DNA from: Melampsora larici-populina 98AG31
Lineage: Eukaryota > Basidiomycota > Pucciniomycetes > Pucciniales > Melampsoraceae
Reading direction: 5' to 3'
Length of the DNA stretch: 64,000 nucleotides
NCBI RefSeq assembly: GCF_000204055.1
Contig: NW_006768790.1
Span: 327,534-391,533, forward strand
A program made the position numbers and the translations under genes. Shown in pieces: positions 48,960 to 59,237 of this stretch. Numbering within the stretch: position 1 is the first letter of the stretch; each line of letters begins with the position of its first letter. The notes below the pieces were generated by a model. It did not search any database and was not told the DNA's origin. It saw only the letters and a program-made list of their open reading frames with translations.

Positions 48960-49749
48960 TCAGGCCATCGATGGTATTGGAACACTCTTACGTCCATGAA
49001 CTTGTTGAGGTGTACAGCTAGCCCAAACGTTGGAGGTAGTCGCTGACTTGGGTAAAAAGGATGATTCTCGCTGGATTGGGTGTCCAGTCAAGAGATCAGG
49101 AGGTCCCTGCGGCGGATGATGCGTGGAGACTCGGGTGTTGATTTGTTCTTGCTTGACAGAAGAAGCTAGTCTAGGGATGTTTGAGGTTGCACTAGAACTG
49201 GATGGCTGCTGCACAACATTGGGAGGTGCAGGTACAGATGACTGAAAACCAATAAAAATGCAACGTTTGATGAGCCATGGAGTTCCTTGACAATAGAAGA
49301 AAACTTATGACGCCTTGCGCTTCAAATGCTTAAGCTTCTTATCACTACTACCAGGAGCTTCATAAGATCTGCTTTGACACGGATTATAGTCAGAATGGTT
49401 GCCCTCGCCAGCTTCAGTGACCTCATGTGAACTGGTCAGTCTGTTCTTGGGGTTTGTCGTCTTCTTTTTTACACTACCTTCCTCTGGTGGGGTTTGGATT
49501 GCAGAAGCCTGTGTTGGAAAATCGGATGAATGACGTTGGACGGGGAGTCGGGACAGGCAAATCATTTTGGTCCCTGGAAGAATAAGCTTGACGTGCGAAT
49601 TCAATGGTCTGTTCGGTGGTCGTCTTGTATGGGGGTTCTGAATATACGAATTCGTCTGGTGCTAGTTGATCAATTTCTTCTTCCTCTTCAGCGATATCGA
49701 TTTTTCTCTTAGTAGAACGTTTTGAGGAAGATGGAGTGGGGATGGTCAA
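48960..49749 (-). CDS. Hypothetical nuclear-type low-complexity protein, partial model
   Basis: Three coding segments can be linked: 49749 downward (basic SSSKRSTKRKIDIA, then acidic EEEEEIDQL and FVYSEPPYKTT), then a segment ending at 49305 (ASAIQTPPEEGSVKKK ... KKLKHLKRK), then 49230-48960 (SSVPAPPNVVQQPSSSS ... VHGRKSVPIPSMA). The first link uses a GTCCCG donor with an intron of about 50 bases. The second link is not resolved. An open acidic stretch lies further upstream (TESEDFGTDADAETTPKS near 49830-49790). I do not recognise a family. It could be a regulatory protein or a fragment. Confidence 0.4.
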
Positions 49750-50042
49750 TCGGTTTTTTGAGGCTTTTTTGGATTCAACTATTCAGGTTAAAGCTCGAGA
49801 TTTTGGAGTAGTTTCAGCGTCTGCGTCAGTACCGAAGTCTTCTGACTCAGTTGGCCTCAGAAGTGATTTTTTGATCGTTTAGGTTGAGTTCGTGTAGGTA
49901 ATGGATTCTTGATCTGTTGAATGAGGAGGCTTTTTTGTGGAGCTCTTTCAAGTTGAAATTCTTGATATCAGAACTTGAAAAAACCAAGAAAGTAAATCAA
50001 GACGCGAATCCGATTTCAACAGAATGAGTTAAGAAAACGTAC

Positions 50043-50836
50043 CTATACATATCAATATAATGTCTAGCATTTAAAGTCTGATGAAACATAATCGCTCATG
50101 TAGGATAAACCGAACCTGGAAGACATAACAAGAAAGTCGTAGCACATCTATTTAAAGATACAAATCCAAAACTTGAAGATTAGTATTCATGTGAAGATGA
50201 ATGCGATTAAACAAAACTGACCCATCGGTGACCATATCTAGTACAGCACCAAACCTGCTAATTTGTCCCAAAGCTCTAGCAGCTTGACCATCTACTGCAT
50301 CTAAAAGTTGTAAAATTAAATGCGCAATTGTACAACACTTTGGATGATGACATATAATGTAACGAAACTGTTGCTAGAGCGATTCGAGAATAACCTATTG
50401 AGTGAAATTCATTGAAGATCAGCAAAGGTCGAGATCGAGGGGTTTCTCTGAAGATGAAGATGAAAAGAGACTGAACGATTAGACTCGAATAAATAGAAAG
50501 CTTTCGGGGTTTGATATGGTGATTTGTTTTGAGATGACTGAAATCTTCGTTAATCGATGCGGTCCCTAACCGAATTGAATGATTTGTTCGAATCAGTGAA
50601 ACAGATCAAAATAAAGTGAAAGTCGGAATAAAAAAGATGATTCAATTATGAATCAGAATGGTTTCTTTCCAGAGATCGATGATACCAAGATGTTTTCATC
50701 TGTACGAGGTGGGTCCAAGTTAGGATGTAATGATAAAGATGAGTTTGATGATGATGATGATGAAGTTTTAGTATCATTTGATGGTGGAAAGTTGAGTCGA
50801 TTACTCCTTTGTTCATTATCAGTAATCAAAGTCTGA
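50043..50836 (-). pseudogene. PIS1: Decayed phosphatidylinositol synthase (CDP-alcohol phosphatidyltransferase) copy
   Basis: The minus strand encodes LLDAVDGQAARALGQISRFG then AVLDMVTD near 50307-50222. This is the CDP-alcohol phosphatidyltransferase signature D-G-x2-A-R-x8-G-x3-D-x3-D. Upstream GYSRIALATVSLHYM resembles the first membrane segment of PIS1, and an N-terminal frame with PPRTDENIL lies near 50700. After the signature CATTFLLCLPGSVYP fits the next segment. The copy is broken: GYSRIALATV is in a different frame from LLDAVDG with no usable intron between (near 50311-50325), and an in-frame TGA follows SVYPT near 50096. A segment ending RHYIDMYR is followed by no recognisable C-terminus. 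An assembly error in place of true decay cannot be ruled out. Confidence 0.6.
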
Positions 50837-50858
50837 AGATAATGCTGATAGTCTTCAC

Positions 50859-51157
50859 TTACGATTTCTTTTCCATGATTGGAGCCAACTCTACACTTCG
50901 TCTTTCTAGGAGTTCATGATTGACACTGTGATCAAACGTGCCATGCGTCAGGGTGATGTTCTTGCAATCGTTTGAAGAGACGCAGAAAAAGACGTTGAAA
51001 TTTTGCTCACGTTTGACCGACTTGAACAGACTTGGCAGAGCGTACACATAAAGATTGATGGTGGATTTGGCATAGATGGAGAGAAAGTTCAGTGAGCATT
51101 GGATCACCGAGCTGCTAAGAATCAGATGGCAGAAATGACTATCTTGAAGGACAACAT
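50859..51157 (-). pseudogene. Exon of an unidentified gene interrupted by the Copia insertion
   Basis: Reading on the minus strand across the AACAT insertion site joins a short frame at about 57095-57054 (GAEQSIRQYHV) to VLQDSHFCHLILSSSVIQC and on through PSLFKSVKREQNFNVFFCV, then NITLTHGTFDHSVNHELL to a stop at 50859. The join is in frame once one copy of the duplication and the element are removed. A related but more degraded copy lies at 57720-57972. I do not recognise the family. Confidence 0.45.
51153..51157. repeat. Copia target-site duplication, left copy
   Basis: AACAT at 51153-51157 matches AACAT at 57049-57053, directly flanking the two LTRs. A 5-bp duplication is standard for Copia integrases. 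Confidence 0.9.
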
Positions 51158-51548
51158 TAACGATACAGGCTATGGAGTAGCTTGTGAAATCTTCAGAAGT
51201 TTCAGCACGAAAAGCAAAGGATGCGTTGCGTGACAAACGAAGAGATTCAAGAGAGAGCTGTCGACAGCGCTTCTCGTGCAAGCAGAGAATGAATGCAAAG
51301 AAATATTTCTATATTTATGACAAGACGAAAAAAACGCACGAAAAAACAGAAACAACAACAACAGACATTTGGAATATATACAAATGGATCAGACTGAACA
51401 TTAGATGAGTGAGAGGAACAAGTAGTGTTCGTAGAAAGGAAATGAGGAACACGCTCAGAGTCTTCAGAGTGAAGCTCAGCATGGATGTCTGAATGCTTAT
51501 GGTCACTGAGTGTCGAGTACGATCTGAGATACAAGTGTTGTATCAACA
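51158..51548 (-). repeat. Copia 3' LTR
   Basis: 391 bases, the same sequence as 56658-57048. It is the downstream LTR relative to the minus-strand polyprotein and would carry the transcript end. Confidence 0.95.
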
Positions 51549-54500
51549 TCCCCCCTTGCTCGATACTTTCGTGGGTTTTGGAAGTAAATGTGTGGTGATT
51601 TCGTGAGTTTCGTTGGAACTTACGTTTCCAATTAAGAGGCGGCACCTGTTCAACATCTCCTTTGGAGCGTTCTTTGTGAGATAATCGGCAGGCATTGTTT
51701 TGGTGTCGATCATGTGAGTGGAGATTTGATGTGAGTTTATGAGATCTCGGATAAAATGATGCCTTATGTCGATGTGTTTTGACCGTGAGTTGGTTGCAGA
51801 CTCTTGTGAGAGGAAAACAGCACCATTGTTGTCGTTGAAAATGCTGAGAGGAGGTAGAGATATGGGAGATGTTGGTATGGGTGTCTGAGTGAGATGAGAA
51901 ATCATTCGTCGGAACCATAGGCAGTGTTTTGCGCAATCGCCGAGGGCCATATATTCGGCTTCGGTGGTGGATAAAGCTACTGTTGGTTGTCGCCGACTTT
52001 TCCATGATACAAGGGAACCTCCTAGGGTGAACACGTAGCCGGTTGTGGATCTTCGAGTGTCTGTGCATGCAGCATAGTCTGCATCAGCATATGCACGCAA
52101 TTCGGTGGAGGGGACTTCATGGTTTTTGAAAAGTATCCCTCTGTCGATGGTTCCTTGTACATATCGTAGGAGGTGTTTGAGAGCTTTCCAATGGCGGATA
52201 GTGTATTTAGATGAGTATCTTGCAAGAGTTGATACTGCATATTGAATGTCGGGTCGAGTGTGCACAGCTGCCCAGTTCAGGCATCCAATAGCTTGTTGGT
52301 ATGGTAGGTGGGCAGCGTCGGTGATTTCTTCATCGGTTCCCGGGGTTAGTTCGACAGAGGTAGGGAGAGGAGTAGGTGCAGTATTGCAGTGAGTCATGTC
52401 AAAACGGTCGAGGACATTCTTTAAGTAGTGTTCTTGAGATAAGTGAATTGTTCTGTTTTTGCGGTCTCGAGTGATTTTGATTCCCAAGTGTAGGGTGGGT
52501 TCATTTGTCCATACAAGGTCGTATAATTGATGCAATTTTTCTTTTACCTCTTTCAGTAGAGGTTTAGAATTTGAGAAAGTGAGTCCATCATCTACGTGCA
52601 TCGGAATGTGAACAAGTTCCTTTTCTCGTCGAAGGGTGAATAGGGAGTTGTCATCTTTTGATGGCATGAAGCCGATGCTACGTAGTTTTGATTCGAGATC
52701 TGTGTTGAATTCCCTGTGAGCTTGACGAGTTCCATATATTGATTGACGGAGTAGCCATACTTTCTTAGGATCCTTGGGGTTGTAGAAGCCTTGAACTTGT
52801 CGTGTGTATACTGGCATGTGCATCTTTCCTTTTAGGAAAGCAGTAGCGATGTCGAATTGTTCCATTTCCCAGTCTTCAGAAGCACATAAAGAGAAAAGCA
52901 TGTTCATAGTGTTGGATTGCACAACTGAGGCATAAGTTTTGTCGAAATCTACACCCCAAATCTGGTGGTTTCCTAGAGCAACCCACCTAGCTTTGTACTT
53001 TATGATGTTACCATGTTCATCTCGTTTTCTTTTGAAACGCCACATGCCACCAATGATATTAGCTTCTGGTGGTGCGTCGACTAGTTCTCCTACATTATGT
53101 GAAGTCAGGGAGTTGAATTCTTTTTCCATGGCTTGGAGCCAGTTGTGTCGCTCCTTTCCTCGCATAGCTTCAGTGTAGGTGGGGCAGTCATCGCTTTTCT
53201 TGGCGGCGTATAATGTAAGGTTGCCGTATCTTACAGGTGGTTTACGGTCTCGTAGTGGTCTTTGAGATGAGGTGGTCGAGTTGTTTATTGGAATTGGTTG
53301 AGGTTTTGGAATCGGAGATTTGGGTGGGGGTGAAGGTTTGTTGTTGTTTTCTTTGATTTCTGATTCGGACTTGTTCTTTTGATATTTTTCTTCTTCTATT
53401 GATTTTTCTGTTATTTTGAGACTTTCTAGATCGGATTTCATTTGTTTGGTAAGTTTGATTTTGATTTTGAGATTGTTTTCTTTTTCTTTTGTGTTATTAT
53501 TTTGATTTTCTTTTGCTCGATTCATTTTTAGTTCTTGTTCTTTTAATTCTTTTTCTTTTAATTCTTTTAATTCTTTTTCTTTTAAGTTTTGTAATTCTTT
53601 TTCTTTTAATTCTTCTAGTTCTTTTTCCTTCAATTCTTTTTCTTTTAGTTCTTTTAAGTCTTTTAATTCTTGTTCTTTTAATTCTTTTAGTTCTTTCTCT
53701 TTTAATTCTTTTAGTTCTTTGTCTTTTAATTCTTTTAATTCTTTTTCTTGTAATTCTTTTAGTTCTTTTTCCTTCAATTCTTTTTCTTTTAATTCTTTTT
53801 CTTTTAATTCTTTTTCATGTAATGTTTTTGATTCTTGAAATTCTTTTTCTTTCTTTTTGTTGATATTGTGTGGCGCATGTATTGAGTGATGTAGTGGTAT
53901 GATTTCTTTAGGTGTGAATTCAATTGAGGATGTGTTGTGAGAATCTGAATCCAATACTTTGTTGGATATTGAAAATTCGGAGAAGTTGGGGGATATTGGT
54001 GATAGTTGTTGAGGGGTCAGGAAAGGCGATGATATCTGGGATGAAGGTTCTTGTTCGATATGACGTGGTTGTGTTGGGAAATGAGAGAAGGGTCTTTCAG
54101 CTGTTTGAGGGTCAGAGATTGTTGATTTTGTGGTGTTGTCTTGATTTGTCGAATTGTTTCTGATGGTGTCAGTTGACATCGGATCTGTTACATGAGCGGT
54201 GCCGTCTTCTTCAAACAGAACAAGATGCATATTTTTATTTATTTTTTGCCCTTCTCCTGGCCTCTCAATATTTTTGTGTATCAATAATTTAATTTTCTGC
54301 CCAGAAAATATTATCTTTCGTGTAGTGTTGGTTGTTAGGTCCCATAGTCGATACGCCCTTGCACCTTGTTCATATCCCACATGAACGCATAGGCGTGATT
54401 TTGCCGAGAGTTTGTTCAGTTCAGTTGATTTTAGTAGTGGATATGCAGCACATCCTAGAACTCGGAGGAATTTTGTATTTGGTTTATGAGTTCCTGTGAT

Positions 54501-56543
54501 GTCAGCATTCCATAAGTCAAGTGGTGTTTCCATGTCGATTGAAGCGTTAGGGGATACGTTAAGAAGATACGATGTTGCCATCATGATTTCTCCCCACAGG
54601 AATTTCGGGATATTACCTTCAATCATTGTGGAGCGTGTTCGTTCAAGAATAGATCGGTTGAATCGTTCAGATACTGAGTTTTGTTCGGGAGTTTCCGCTG
54701 GGGCACGCTCGAAAGTTATACCTTTTTGTGACAGAAATTCTGTGAATTGGTTAGAGGTGTATTCACCACCTCGGTCTGACTTAAGTATGGCTATTCTTTT
54801 GTTTTGGTAACGTTCAACTTCGGTAATAAATTGCACAAATAGAGAGAATACTTGAGATTTTGTTCGCATGATCCTGATACAATTATATCTTGTAGCGTCA
54901 TCAATAAAAGATACAACATATTTTCCTCCACCTATGGACGCAGTGGGCATTGGCCCTAGAACATCGCTATGTATACGGAATAGAGGAACATCAGATTTGG
55001 GGAAATGAGAAGAAAAGGGCAATCGATGGGCTTTTGATAGTGTGCATGATTCACAGTTTAAATTGTTTGAGGAAGCTGGTGATACCTTAGAAAGGGATCT
55101 GTAATTCAGGTGACCGAATCGTCGATGCCAGATGTCAGCAGGGACAGAAGCAGGAGCAGCAAATAGATTGGATGATGGACGTGCCTGTGCGAAAAACAGA
55201 CCATCGGATCCTTTTCCAGTGATGACGTAGTCTTGGATTTCATTCTTTAACATGATGTTGGTTTGGTTGCTAGTGAGAGTAGCACCTTCACGAAGCATTG
55301 TTGATACAGATATTATGTTTACTCCGGCTTCGGGGATCAAAAGTACATCCTCAATAGCAACAAGTCTATTTTCTCCAGATCGAGTTTTTCCAATGATATA
55401 GGCAGTTCCGGAGAGTTTCGCATTGATTCGTCCATTGTGTCCTCCGATTCCTGAGACATTGACGGGTTGTATGGTGTGTATGTTAGACAAGAGGTTTGCA
55501 TTGCTAGCTATATGAGTGTTTGCACCGCTGTCAATGAGGAATTGGTCGTTTCTGGTGATTTGAGTTGTTGCATTGAAGGCAGAGTACGTGATGAAATCAT
55601 TACTTGAATTGTTCTCGACTGCTACATGTGCAGATGCAGAGACGGTGTCGTTTGTATTCGCCATCATAGCTTTGTAACGTTTTGCCATCTCTTCGACGGA
55701 CAGTGAGTTGGAGTCTTTGTTTTCACTCTTCTTTTGAGTGTAGCATTGGTCGTTGGTGTGTTTCGAGTTCGGGTGAACATGACATAGGTCTTTTGGTGAC
55801 TTTCCTACTTTTCTATTATCAACTCTGGGGGTTCTTTTTGTTCTAGCAGAGTATGCTTCTTTAAATTTTCCTTCGTTCCCATTGTTGGAGCTAGCTTCTA
55901 AACGGAGTCGAGCACATACTTCGCTGGTGGAGATAGTTTTGATATTAGATAGGAAATGTTGGATAATGAGACCAAAATCACTACGAGGGAGGCTGTTAAC
56001 CAGTAGGATAGCAAATAATCGATCAGATAGTTGAAGATCTTGATCCCCAGCAGTCAAATCACGGATTTTGCTGTGGAGGTCTTGAACTTGAGCGAGGTAA
56101 TTGGTAATTCCAATAGATGTGTCATATTTTAAACTGAAGAGTTCTGTAAGGGTATTCGCGGTCACAATCCCATTGTCCGAACCGTGTTGAGAAACTAGAG
56201 TTTCAAAAGCCGTCTTGGGGTCTTCGATGGATTCAATCGAAGAGCGATTCGAGGAATCGACTGTGTTGCGTATAGCATGCAGAGTTGCTGCTTGTTTCAT
56301 GTCGAAACGAGCGCGTTCGGAAGGGTCCTTTGGACGTTCAAGGTTTTGCTCGATGAATTCATATAGGCCATTCATTTTTAGGTAAATTTTTAATTCAGTC
56401 TTCCAAGCGTATATGTTTCCCATCTCGAGTTTGGGAATGGTGGTGAGAGCTGAAGTACCAAATGATACGGATTTGGAGTTCAAGTCGGACATGATGCTGA
56501 TCGATTGTTGGAGAGATTCTTTTGAGTCGCTTCCTTTGGACAT
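51543..56543 (-). CDS. Copia Gag-Pol polyprotein, 1666 aa, single frame
   Basis: One ATG-initiated frame (56543) encodes all functions. A Gag-like helical region fills residues 1-250, with a Cys/His knuckle-like CHVHPNSKHTNDQC near 255. The aspartic protease motif is LIDSGANTH at about 338. GAG pre-integrase (WHRRFGHLNYRSL ... CESC) follows, then the integrase catalytic triad in IHSDVLGPM, KSDRGGEY and TPEQNSVSERFNR (about 525-630). The reverse transcriptase has KARWVALGN, FDIATAFLKG (about 1231) and an HVDD catalytic box (about 1315). RNase H has YADADYAACTDTRRSTTGY (about 1483) and STTEAEYMAL. Between integrase and reverse transcriptase, residues about 894-1006 are a run of KEL/KEKELKEL units, unlike other parts of the protein. 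No frameshift or stop separates gag and pol. The last residues run into the 3' LTR. Confidence 0.96.
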   Translation of the reverse strand: MSKGSDSKESLQQSISIMSDLNSKSVSFGTSALTTIPKLEMGNIYAWKTELKIYLKMNGLYEFIEQNLERPKDPSERARFDMKQAATLHAIRNTVDSSNRSSIESIEDPKTAFETLVSQHGSDNGIVTANTLTELFSLKYDTSIGITNYLAQVQDLHSKIRDLTAGDQDLQLSDRLFAILLVNSLPRSDFGLIIQHFLSNIKTISTSEVCARLRLEASSNNGNEGKFKEAYSARTKRTPRVDNRKVGKSPKDLCHVHPNSKHTNDQCYTQKKSENKDSNSLSVEEMAKRYKAMMANTNDTVSASAHVAVENNSSNDFITYSAFNATTQITRNDQFLIDSGANTHIASNANLLSNIHTIQPVNVSGIGGHNGRINAKLSGTAYIIGKTRSGENRLVAIEDVLLIPEAGVNIISVSTMLREGATLTSNQTNIMLKNEIQDYVITGKGSDGLFFAQARPSSNLFAAPASVPADIWHRRFGHLNYRSLSKVSPASSNNLNCESCTLSKAHRLPFSSHFPKSDVPLFRIHSDVLGPMPTASIGGGKYVVSFIDDATRYNCIRIMRTKSQVFSLFVQFITEVERYQNKRIAILKSDRGGEYTSNQFTEFLSQKGITFERAPAETPEQNSVSERFNRSILERTRSTMIEGNIPKFLWGEIMMATSYLLNVSPNASIDMETPLDLWNADITGTHKPNTKFLRVLGCAAYPLLKSTELNKLSAKSRLCVHVGYEQGARAYRLWDLTTNTTRKIIFSGQKIKLLIHKNIERPGEGQKINKNMHLVLFEEDGTAHVTDPMSTDTIRNNSTNQDNTTKSTISDPQTAERPFSHFPTQPRHIEQEPSSQISSPFLTPQQLSPISPNFSEFSISNKVLDSDSHNTSSIEFTPKEIIPLHHSIHAPHNINKKKEKEFQESKTLHEKELKEKELKEKELKEKELKELQEKELKELKDKELKELKEKELKELKEQELKDLKELKEKELKEKELEELKEKELQNLKEKELKELKEKELKEQELKMNRAKENQNNNTKEKENNLKIKIKLTKQMKSDLESLKITEKSIEEEKYQKNKSESEIKENNNKPSPPPKSPIPKPQPIPINNSTTSSQRPLRDRKPPVRYGNLTLYAAKKSDDCPTYTEAMRGKERHNWLQAMEKEFNSLTSHNVGELVDAPPEANIIGGMWRFKRKRDEHGNIIKYKARWVALGNHQIWGVDFDKTYASVVQSNTMNMLFSLCASEDWEMEQFDIATAFLKGKMHMPVYTRQVQGFYNPKDPKKVWLLRQSIYGTRQAHREFNTDLESKLRSIGFMPSKDDNSLFTLRREKELVHIPMHVDDGLTFSNSKPLLKEVKEKLHQLYDLVWTNEPTLHLGIKITRDRKNRTIHLSQEHYLKNVLDRFDMTHCNTAPTPLPTSVELTPGTDEEITDAAHLPYQQAIGCLNWAAVHTRPDIQYAVSTLARYSSKYTIRHWKALKHLLRYVQGTIDRGILFKNHEVPSTELRAYADADYAACTDTRRSTTGYVFTLGGSLVSWKSRRQPTVALSTTEAEYMALGDCAKHCLWFRRMISHLTQTPIPTSPISLPPLSIFNDNNGAVFLSQESATNSRSKHIDIRHHFIRDLINSHQISTHMIDTKTMPADYLTKNAPKEMLNRCRLLIGNVSSNETHEITTHLLPKPTKVSSKGGC
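51549..51560 (-). promoter_or_regulatory. Copia polypurine tract
   Basis: On the minus strand AGCAAGGGGGGA lies immediately before the 3' LTR start TGTTGATAC, the expected position for the plus-strand primer. Confidence 0.85.
53525..53860 (-). repeat. KEL/KELKE coding repeat inside Copia polyprotein
   Basis: About 110 residues built from KELKE and KEKEL units. On the plus strand the DNA is runs of TTCTTTTAATTC. It encodes a strongly charged helix, probably a rigid single helix or coiled-coil linker between integrase and reverse transcriptase. Confidence 0.9.
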
Positions 56544-56637
56544 CAGGGTGGATTTTTAGTTGGTGATCGTAGTCGATAGTGATTAGTAGTGCCTTTGATG
56601 GACAAAGGGTTTATGGTATGTATTTAGTGCGCGTCTT

Positions 56638-56657
56638 GGAGCGCTGGGCTCATAACC
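56638..56657 (-). promoter_or_regulatory. Copia primer-binding site, anticodon-arm (half-tRNA) type
   Basis: Directly after the 5' LTR the minus strand reads GGTTATGAGCCCAGCGC. The plus strand GCGCTGGGCTCATAACC is what an initiator methionine tRNA anticodon arm looks like (CAT anticodon in the middle). This matches internal half-tRNA priming known for Drosophila copia and yeast Ty5, not the 3' CCA end. Confidence 0.7.
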
Positions 56658-57048
56658 TAACGATACAGGCTATGGAGTAGCTTGTGAAATCTTCAGAAGT
56701 TTCAGCACGAAAAGCAAAGGATGCGTTGCGTGACAAACGAAGAGATTCAAGAGAGAGCTGTCGACAGCGCTTCTCGTGCAAGCAGAGAATGAATGCAAAG
56801 AAATATTTCTATATTTATGACAAGACGAAAAAAACGCACGAAAAAACAGAAACAACAACAACAGACATTTGGAATATATACAAATGGATCAGACTGAACA
56901 TTAGATGAGTGAGAGGAACAAGTAGTGTTCGTAGAAAGGAAATGAGGAACACGCTCAGAGTCTTCAGAGTGAAGCTCAGCATGGATGTCTGAATGCTTAT
57001 GGTCACTGAGTGTCGAGTACGATCTGAGATACAAGTGTTGTATCAACA
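56658..57048 (-). repeat. Copia 5' LTR
   Basis: 391 bases, identical on reading to 51158-51548. As the upstream LTR on the minus strand it should carry the element promoter. Confidence 0.95.
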
Positions 57049-57719
57049 AACATGGTATTGTCTTATTGATTGTTCGGCCCCGAAAGCTAGAGCCACTCAC
57101 TGAGAACTGATCTCTTCCTTCGAAAAAAGGATTTTCTTGAATTTTCTTATTGATTGTTTCAAAAAGATGGAAGCATAAAACCGGCGCGTAGAAGGAATAA
57201 GACTATAAACAACGACATTCAACATTGACAATTTCCATTGATTGAGAACAATCAGAGTAGTGAAGCTCCCAAACAGAAACTACCAAAGTCGGGAGAGTAT
57301 CGTCATAGAATCACTTGGTTTACAAATCAGCTGGCGTACAAAAAACAAATTGGTGCAATGATGGCTATGATAAGGAGCCAGCTTGGAACTTTGATCAGCA
57401 TCACGCATAGAAGAGTCCTCTGGAGGAAAGAAATCCTTGCATAAGGTCGGCGTTTGCGTCCACCTCAAGCCCTCCTGAACTTGCCACATACGTCGATTCC
57501 ACTGACATCTAATTACAACATCCTCCTGTATTAGGACATGGGATGCACTTTATAGTGTTAGGGGGGGAAAAGGTAGGGATCTGACGAGGTTTGAGGGGTC
57601 TTGAGCCAGTGTGATTTGTTTTGTGTAGACAGGAACCATAACAATCAGTCAAACAATCTACAAGAGTAGAGTAACGAGAGTTGATGTTCATAATGTTCAC
57701 TTACGACCTCTTTACAATG
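57049..57719. other. Flank of the Copia insertion
   Basis: It begins with the right AACAT duplication (57049-57053), then the upstream part of the interrupted gene (57054-57100). Beyond that no gene is supported. Confidence 0.4.
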
Positions 57720-57972
57720 ATGGGGGTGAAATCTACAGATCTTTGTTGTAGGACTTCACGAGTGCCACTGAGATCAAGCCAGTCATGCGTTAGGTAAAGC
57801 TTCTGAGAGGGGGATCAGCAACACAGAGAAAGATGACAAGGCTTTGCTCACGTTTTGTCAACTTGGACAGAGACGGCGGAGACTGTGGCTGTAAGAATAG
57901 GTAGAAGATTGAGTAAGATTGAGTACAAATGGAGTTATGGATTAGTGTGTATACAGCTGTTGTGAGAATCAT
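57720..57972 (-). pseudogene. Diverged paralogue of the gene broken by Copia
   Basis: The minus strand reads ILTTAVYTLIHNSI, then PPSLSKLTKREQSLVIFLCV and ADPPLRSFT before a stop at 57790. A resumed frame reads RMTGLISVALVKSYNKDL. It matches the interrupted copy (ILSSSVIQ, PSLFKSVKREQNFNVFFCV, THGTFDHSV), so the two were tandem duplicates before the Copia insertion. Family unknown. Confidence 0.45.
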
Positions 57973-59237
57973 CGGTAAGATTTGAGGACATGTGTGTCGC
58001 CGAGATTTAACCAGGGGTTTAATCTCGAGAAAAAAACCGTTTTTTCTCGAGGCCTTGAGGCTAAACCTTAATTAGGTTCCTTCTTCTGTTTTCAACGTAA
58101 GTGACATTTAAGAACGGTCCTTCGATGCATACCTCTTGATTCCAGAAATCATTCTTCTTTAGCACGGTTTCTGCTGTCCTTCCGCTTCGACCTCCGGTTC
58201 CTCCTCCAGTTCACTTACACCTCCACCCGCCGCCTTGTCGACTAGCCACCTCCTCAACCCTCTTTTTTTGACATGGAATCCAATAAGGATTGATTTTTCG
58301 CCATTTACAGGTACGTAAATTCCCACTTTTCAACCAAAGATTTCAATCACCATATTCATCATGCTTCTTTCGATCAATATATGCATCGAAAACAGGTCTG
58401 AGGTCATGCGATTTTCAAAAATTTCTATTGAGGAAAGAGGGTACATGTGTTTGAATGATTTCAAGATTTTCAAGCACGAATATCTTTATTATTGTTTGAT
58501 TCATTGATTATCAGGAAAGAAAAAAGAACAAGGAAAGAGGGTACATTGTTTGTTTCAATTCAAAGTTTTCGAAAACGGATATCATTCTGAATGTTTGATT
58601 CATCTCTTATCATGAAAGAAAATCGAACATGATATCATTGATTTCAAAGTTTTCAAATTCAAAATCGTTTATATTTGGTTGAATCATAGGACATCAAAAA
58701 CTAAAACAAACAGGATATCATTGGTACAAATACTCATTCAATGTAAGTTCTTTTTTCTTCGTGGCCAAACTTTTCTTTCATGTGATTCATTTTTGTCTTT
58801 GCCTCCCCTTTATCGTCAAATACAATTCAAAAATGGGGTGATGAGGTCATATGACCTCATCTTCGAAAATGGGGATGGGTTTCTTACGCTTGATTGGTAT
58901 AAAACCTGGTATAGCATACCAAAGGTTTTGTTTTATCCTTTGTTCGTCTCATCGATCTCACCCAGTCAGTAACTTGGTTCCAATGCTTTTCTTTAAATGC
59001 TTTCCTGTTTTTTTAATGCTTTCTCTCATCTTTACCTTGACAAAATGGTTCCCCATTATTTCCCAGATTTCGAAGTTCTCTATCCAAAACCAGCCTTATT
59101 TTCAACCGTCCCTCTTCTCCTCGGGCTTCTTATCAGTGTGTCAACTTGTTCCTACTCCCTTGATAGGCTTCGTATTTCTAATTGTTAGGTTATCTGTGTA
59201 TTATCAGGTTGTCAACATCGCTAATATCAATACTAAG
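57973..59237. other. Intergenic region with a perfect hairpin
   Basis: It contains a perfect 12-base inverted repeat at 58024-58051 (CTCGAGAAAAAA, a 4-base loop, then TTTTTTCTCGAG) and several imperfect repeats of GGAAAGAGGGTACA (near 58430 and 58535). Pyrimidine-rich sequence precedes the gene at 59238. No gene is supported. Confidence 0.5.

Larger units (their letters stand above)
51158..57048 (-). mobile_element. Complete Ty1/Copia LTR retrotransposon, 5.9 kb
   Basis: Two direct LTRs of 391 bases (51158-51548 and 56658-57048) look identical over their full length on reading, and both are flanked by AACAT. On the coding (minus) strand the LTR starts TGTTGATAC and ends GTATCGTTA. A primer-binding site follows the 5' LTR and a purine tract precedes the 3' LTR. 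One uninterrupted polyprotein frame fills the interior in Copia order (protease, integrase, reverse transcriptase, RNase H). Identical LTRs and an intact frame imply recent insertion and possible activity. Confidence 0.97.

Noticed and set aside
53489..53863. 124-codon plus frame of Leu/Ile/Phe repeats
   Set aside because: Antisense shadow of the KEL repeat in the Copia polyprotein.
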